Origin: Devosia geojensis
Lineage (GTDB): Bacteria; Pseudomonadota; Alphaproteobacteria; Rhizobiales; Devosiaceae
Assembly (NCBI RefSeq): GCF_000969415.1
Contig: NZ_JZEX01000185.1
Coordinates: forward strand, 1 to 64,000
Reading direction: 5' to 3'
Length of the DNA stretch: 64,000 bases
In this document: in pieces, positions 61,063 to 64,000 of the stretch
Position numbering within the stretch: position 1 is the stretch's first letter
How the letters are laid out: every line of letters begins with the position of its first letter
Notes under the pieces: generated by a model
The model's database searches: none
Told to the model about the DNA's origin: nothing
The model's input: the letters and a program-made list of their open reading frames with translations, nothing else
Translations under genes and position numbers: made by a program

Positions 61063-61152
61063 TGGCGGAGAGAGAGGGATTCGAACCCTCGAGACGGTTA
61101 CCCGCCTACACACTTTCCAGGCGTGCGCCTTCGACCACTCGGCCATCTCTCC
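61063..61152 (-). tRNA. tRNA-Ser (anticodon GGA)
   Basis: This 90-nt tRNA with a long variable arm has acceptor GGAGAGA/TCTCTCC, encoded CCA, and anticodon loop CTGGAAA with GGA (complement of 61116-61118). It closely follows the usual bacterial Ser-GGA pattern (GCACGCCTGGAAAGTGTG). Confidence 0.97.
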
Positions 61153-61370
61153 GCAGCGCGCGCCGGACCATGGGGCCGGTTCCCGAAGGGGTGCGCGAGC
61201 GGGCGCAATATAGCCACTAAAGTTCGCCGCGCAAGGGATCACAAGCGCGCGTTCAGCATTGTTTTGGAGCCGGACCGATCCCATCTTGTTCGCGATCGGG
61301 CGGGCATGGCAAAATCACGGGCAGGATCAAAGGCAGGCCGGCGACGGCGATGCCGGCAAGGGAAGTTTCG

Positions 61371-61694
61371 ATGCGGCTTGTCCTGAGGGTTGTGGGTACC
61401 TGGCTCATCGGCCTTGCCATCGTGCTCATCGTCATCGACGGCACCAAGTCCCTGGCGGCCAACGGGCTGGTGATGACGCCGTTCGGGGAGACCTGGAGCA
61501 CGCTCCATGCGGCCAGCCTCGAGGCGGTGCGCGACTTTCTTGCCACACGCTTCTTCTCGAACCTGCTCGATGCCGTGTTCGCCGCAATTCTGACCTATCC
61601 GGCCTTCGCCGTCGTCGGCGTACCGGGCATCATGCTGGCGCTGATGGGCAGGAAGCCCCGCCAGTACCAGTTCGTCGAGACCGAGCGCGTCTAG
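61371..61694 (+). CDS. small membrane protein of unknown function
   Basis: This 107-aa protein begins MRLVLRVVGTWLIGLAIVLIVIDGTKSLAANG and has two membrane helices: the N-terminal one and LLDAVFAAILTYPAFAVVGVPGIMLALMG. AGGGAAG lies eight bases upstream of the ATG. I do not recognise a family; similar small proteins occur near msrA in relatives. msrA follows after 30 bases, so they may be co-transcribed. Confidence 0.7.
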   Translation: MRLVLRVVGTWLIGLAIVLIVIDGTKSLAANGLVMTPFGETWSTLHAASLEAVRDFLATRFFSNLLDAVFAAILTYPAFAVVGVPGIMLALMGRKPRQYQFVETERV

Positions 61695-61724
61695 CCGCCC
61701 GCTTCGACAGAAAGGATCCTTTCC

Positions 61725-62380
<656 letters not shown>

Positions 62381-62384
<4 letters not shown>

Positions 62385-62761
62385 GCCTCCACACGCGCGC
62401 CGGTTTTACCGATTTCGTCACGGGCCTGCCGGGCGTGACCGTCCATGAGCAATGGGAGAGCCTTGTCGCCAAGGTCGGCGGCAAGGCCTTCGCGCTCCTC
62501 GGCGACGGCAGCTGGCAGGTGGTGTTCAAGGTGCCCGAGGAGACCTTCGAGATCCTGACGACGCAGGAGGGTGTCGTCCAGGCCGCGTACTTCGCCAAGC
62601 GGCAATGGGTGAGCGTCGAGCGCGGCGCGCTGGACGACGAGGCGCTCAAGGCCTATGTCGCGCGCTCCCACCGCACCATCGCCGGCAAGCTGACCCGCAA
62701 GATACAGGCCGAGCTCGGGCTCGAGGCCTATCTCGCCGAGGCGTCGGGCAGAACCGCATAG
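62381..62761 (+). CDS. MmcQ/YjbR family protein
   Basis: This 126-aa protein has [65 protein letters not shown], the pattern of the double-wing YjbR-like fold. ATG 62381 overlaps the msrA stop (ATGA), so the two are co-translated. Its last 34 bases overlap the convergent membrane protein gene. The biochemical role is not known. Confidence 0.82.
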
Positions 62762-64000
62762 ACCTCGAGCGGTCCGCCGAGGCTGACGTCGGCAAGCCAG
62801 GGCGGCAGTGCGCCTGCCGCCCGCAGGCGCACGAAGGAATCGTCGGCCGCGTCCGCCAGTCCCAGCATTTCCGGCATCGCCGGGCAGACGACGACGAGGC
62901 CGATGCCGCGCCGGTCGAGGATGCCGCGCGCCTCCGCGACAGGCGCGTTGAAGAAGGCGAAGGCGTCGAGGACGCCCGCCTCGTTGCGGTGGTAGGGCGC
63001 GGCGACGACCGAATGGGGCGTTTCGAGCAGCAGATGCGAGCCGAGGTCGATCGGGGCCATGATCCGCTCGGGCGGCAGGGCGGCGAGATCGGCGAACGCG
63101 GGCGGCATCAGGCATTGGGCGCGTTCGGCGCGCGTTTCCATCACCTGTTGCGCCGGGCTCGGCACGAGCCACACCACGGCACTGACGGCGACGGTGACGA
63201 GAACGCCGGCAAAGCCGAACCAGCCGGCGACGAGCGCGGCCCCCGCACCCGGCGCGCGGGTTGTGAGATAGCGCTCCTGCAGGCCGGCGATGAGCCAGGC
63301 GGCGGCGGGAATGGCGGGCATGGTGGCGAGCCGGGCGCCGCGCACCTGCAGCAGCATCACGAGCGTCGCGAACCCGAGAAAGAGCGCGAGCACAAGCCAT
63401 TCCGCCCGGCCCTCGCGCGAGGCGAAGGCGTGCCGGCAGATGACGGCGAGGCCGAGCAATGGCGGGATGCCGACGGCCAGCGTATAGGCGGGCAGTTCGA
63501 AAAGGCTCGCCCACCAGGGCTTGGCCTCGGCGATGGCGTCGATCCAGTTGGTGACGAGCCAGGGGGCGACGGCGGCGTAAGGGCCTTTGAGGCACTCGGG
63601 GAAGAGCGCGAAGACGAGGCCCATGGCCGCAAGTCCCGCGCCGATGCCGAGAGCGAACCGCAGCGGCCAGCCGCGAGGCCGGGCGCCGAGCGCCGCGAGC
63701 GCGACGAACGCCGTTCCCGTCGCGGCGGCGGCCGTCACATAGCTGATCGAGAGCGCATCGCATGCCGGCGCCAGCCAGCGCTCCGGCGGCAGGGCGATGG
63801 CGAGATGGACGAGGGCGGCTCCGGCGAACGAAAGGCCGAAATCGCGGACCGGCCGGCTCCCGTCCGGCATGAAGATCCAGACGAGCCCGTAGGCGAGGAT
63901 GGCGGCGGCGATCGCGGGAAGCGATTCCGTGCCGATGGCGAGGGCCGTGGCGCAGAGAACGCCGGCGAGAACGGCGAACCCCGGACGCTTCAGGCTCTCG
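62728..64000 (-). CDS. large integral membrane protein (partial, runs off the window)
   Basis: The frame is open to the right edge; an internal Met at 63870 is probably not the true start, because ESLKRPGFAVLAGVLCATALAIGTESLPAIAAAILAYGLVWIF precedes it in frame and is membrane-like. At least 424 residues are seen, with ten or more hydrophobic helices and a soluble C-terminal domain (FFNAPVAEARGILDRRGIGLVVV). It may be a glycosyltransferase or polymerase-like membrane enzyme; no catalytic motif can be named. It overlaps the YjbR-like gene by 34 bases. Confidence 0.72.
   Translation of the reverse strand, partial: ESLKRPGFAVLAGVLCATALAIGTESLPAIAAAILAYGLVWIFMPDGSRPVRDFGLSFAGAALVHLAIALPPERWLAPACDALSISYVTAAAATGTAFVALAALGARPRGWPLRFALGIGAGLAAMGLVFALFPECLKGPYAAVAPWLVTNWIDAIAEAKPWWASLFELPAYTLAVGIPPLLGLAVICRHAFASREGRAEWLVLALFLGFATLVMLLQVRGARLATMPAIPAAAWLIAGLQERYLTTRAPGAGAALVAGWFGFAGVLVTVAVSAVVWLVPSPAQQVMETRAERAQCLMPPAFADLAALPPERIMAPIDLGSHLLLETPHSVVAAPYHRNEAGVLDAFAFFNAPVAEARGILDRRGIGLVVVCPAMPEMLGLADAADDSFVRLRAAGALPPWLADVSLGGPLEVYAVLPDASAR

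Overview
The window is high-GC chromosomal DNA (about two thirds G+C by eye) from an alphaproteobacterium, most likely of the Hyphomicrobiales (Rhizobiales). This rests on the rpmH-rnpA-yidC-engB order, argB close to a HAD pyrimidine 5'-nucleotidase, the rbfA-truB pair, a Wzm/Wzt polysaccharide locus, several NMT1/Tct-type uptake systems, and dispersed palindromic intergenic repeats of the kind common in this order. I do not assign a genus. There is no integrase, transposase, phage gene or CRISPR array.

Layout. 0.2-2.4 kb: an ABC-2 type transporter with its own GntR (YtrA-type) repressor and a clear palindromic operator. 2.4-4.6 kb: TadG/TadE-like proteins. 4.9-9.2 kb: aquaporin, FhuF-like ferric reductase, SH3-domain exported protein, a 2-hydroxyacid dehydrogenase and an exported unknown. 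9.2-10.5 kb: rbfA-truB. 10.5-17.0 kb: a DctB/DctD-like two-component pair divergent from a tripartite tricarboxylate transporter (tctCBA), with a textbook sigma-54 promoter and two tandem enhancer palindromes between them. 17.0-35.0 kb: a polysaccharide locus. A ten-gene minus-strand run carries wzm-wzt, two methyltransferases, a three-domain glycosyltransferase, two GDP-mannose dehydratase-like genes, GDP-fucose synthase, a GT2 and manC. A plus-strand run carries an initiating sugar-phosphate transferase and an asymmetric heterodimeric ABC exporter. The locus should make GDP-mannose and GDP-fucose (possibly another deoxyhexose), build and methylate a glycan, and export it.

35.2-43.0 kb: a probable catabolic locus for a small nitrogenous (heterocyclic) compound. 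An NMT1-type ABC importer, a cytosine-deaminase-like amidohydrolase, an FAD oxidase and a flavodoxin-fold oxidoreductase form one operon. RidA and a creatininase-family hydrolase are divergent. 43-51 kb: an ABC exporter, aldo/keto reductase, small genes, a VOC protein, pyrimidine nucleotidase, two exported unknowns (one a TIM-barrel hydrolase-like protein) and argB. 52.1-54.7 kb: ECF sigma, membrane anti-sigma, fasciclin protein and a Tat-exported MsrB, which resembles a sigma/anti-sigma cell-surface module. 54.7-58.8 kb: GATase, engB, yidC, rnpA, rpmH. 59-64 kb: an orphan histidine kinase, tRNA-Arg(ACG), tRNA-Ser(GGA), a small membrane protein, msrA, a YjbR-like protein, and a large membrane protein running off the right edge.

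The most unusual non-coding signal is a set of dispersed palindromic elements. Their ends supply the stop codons of seven neighbouring genes. A second REP-like family near 42-45 kb keeps its stem-loops through paired base changes.
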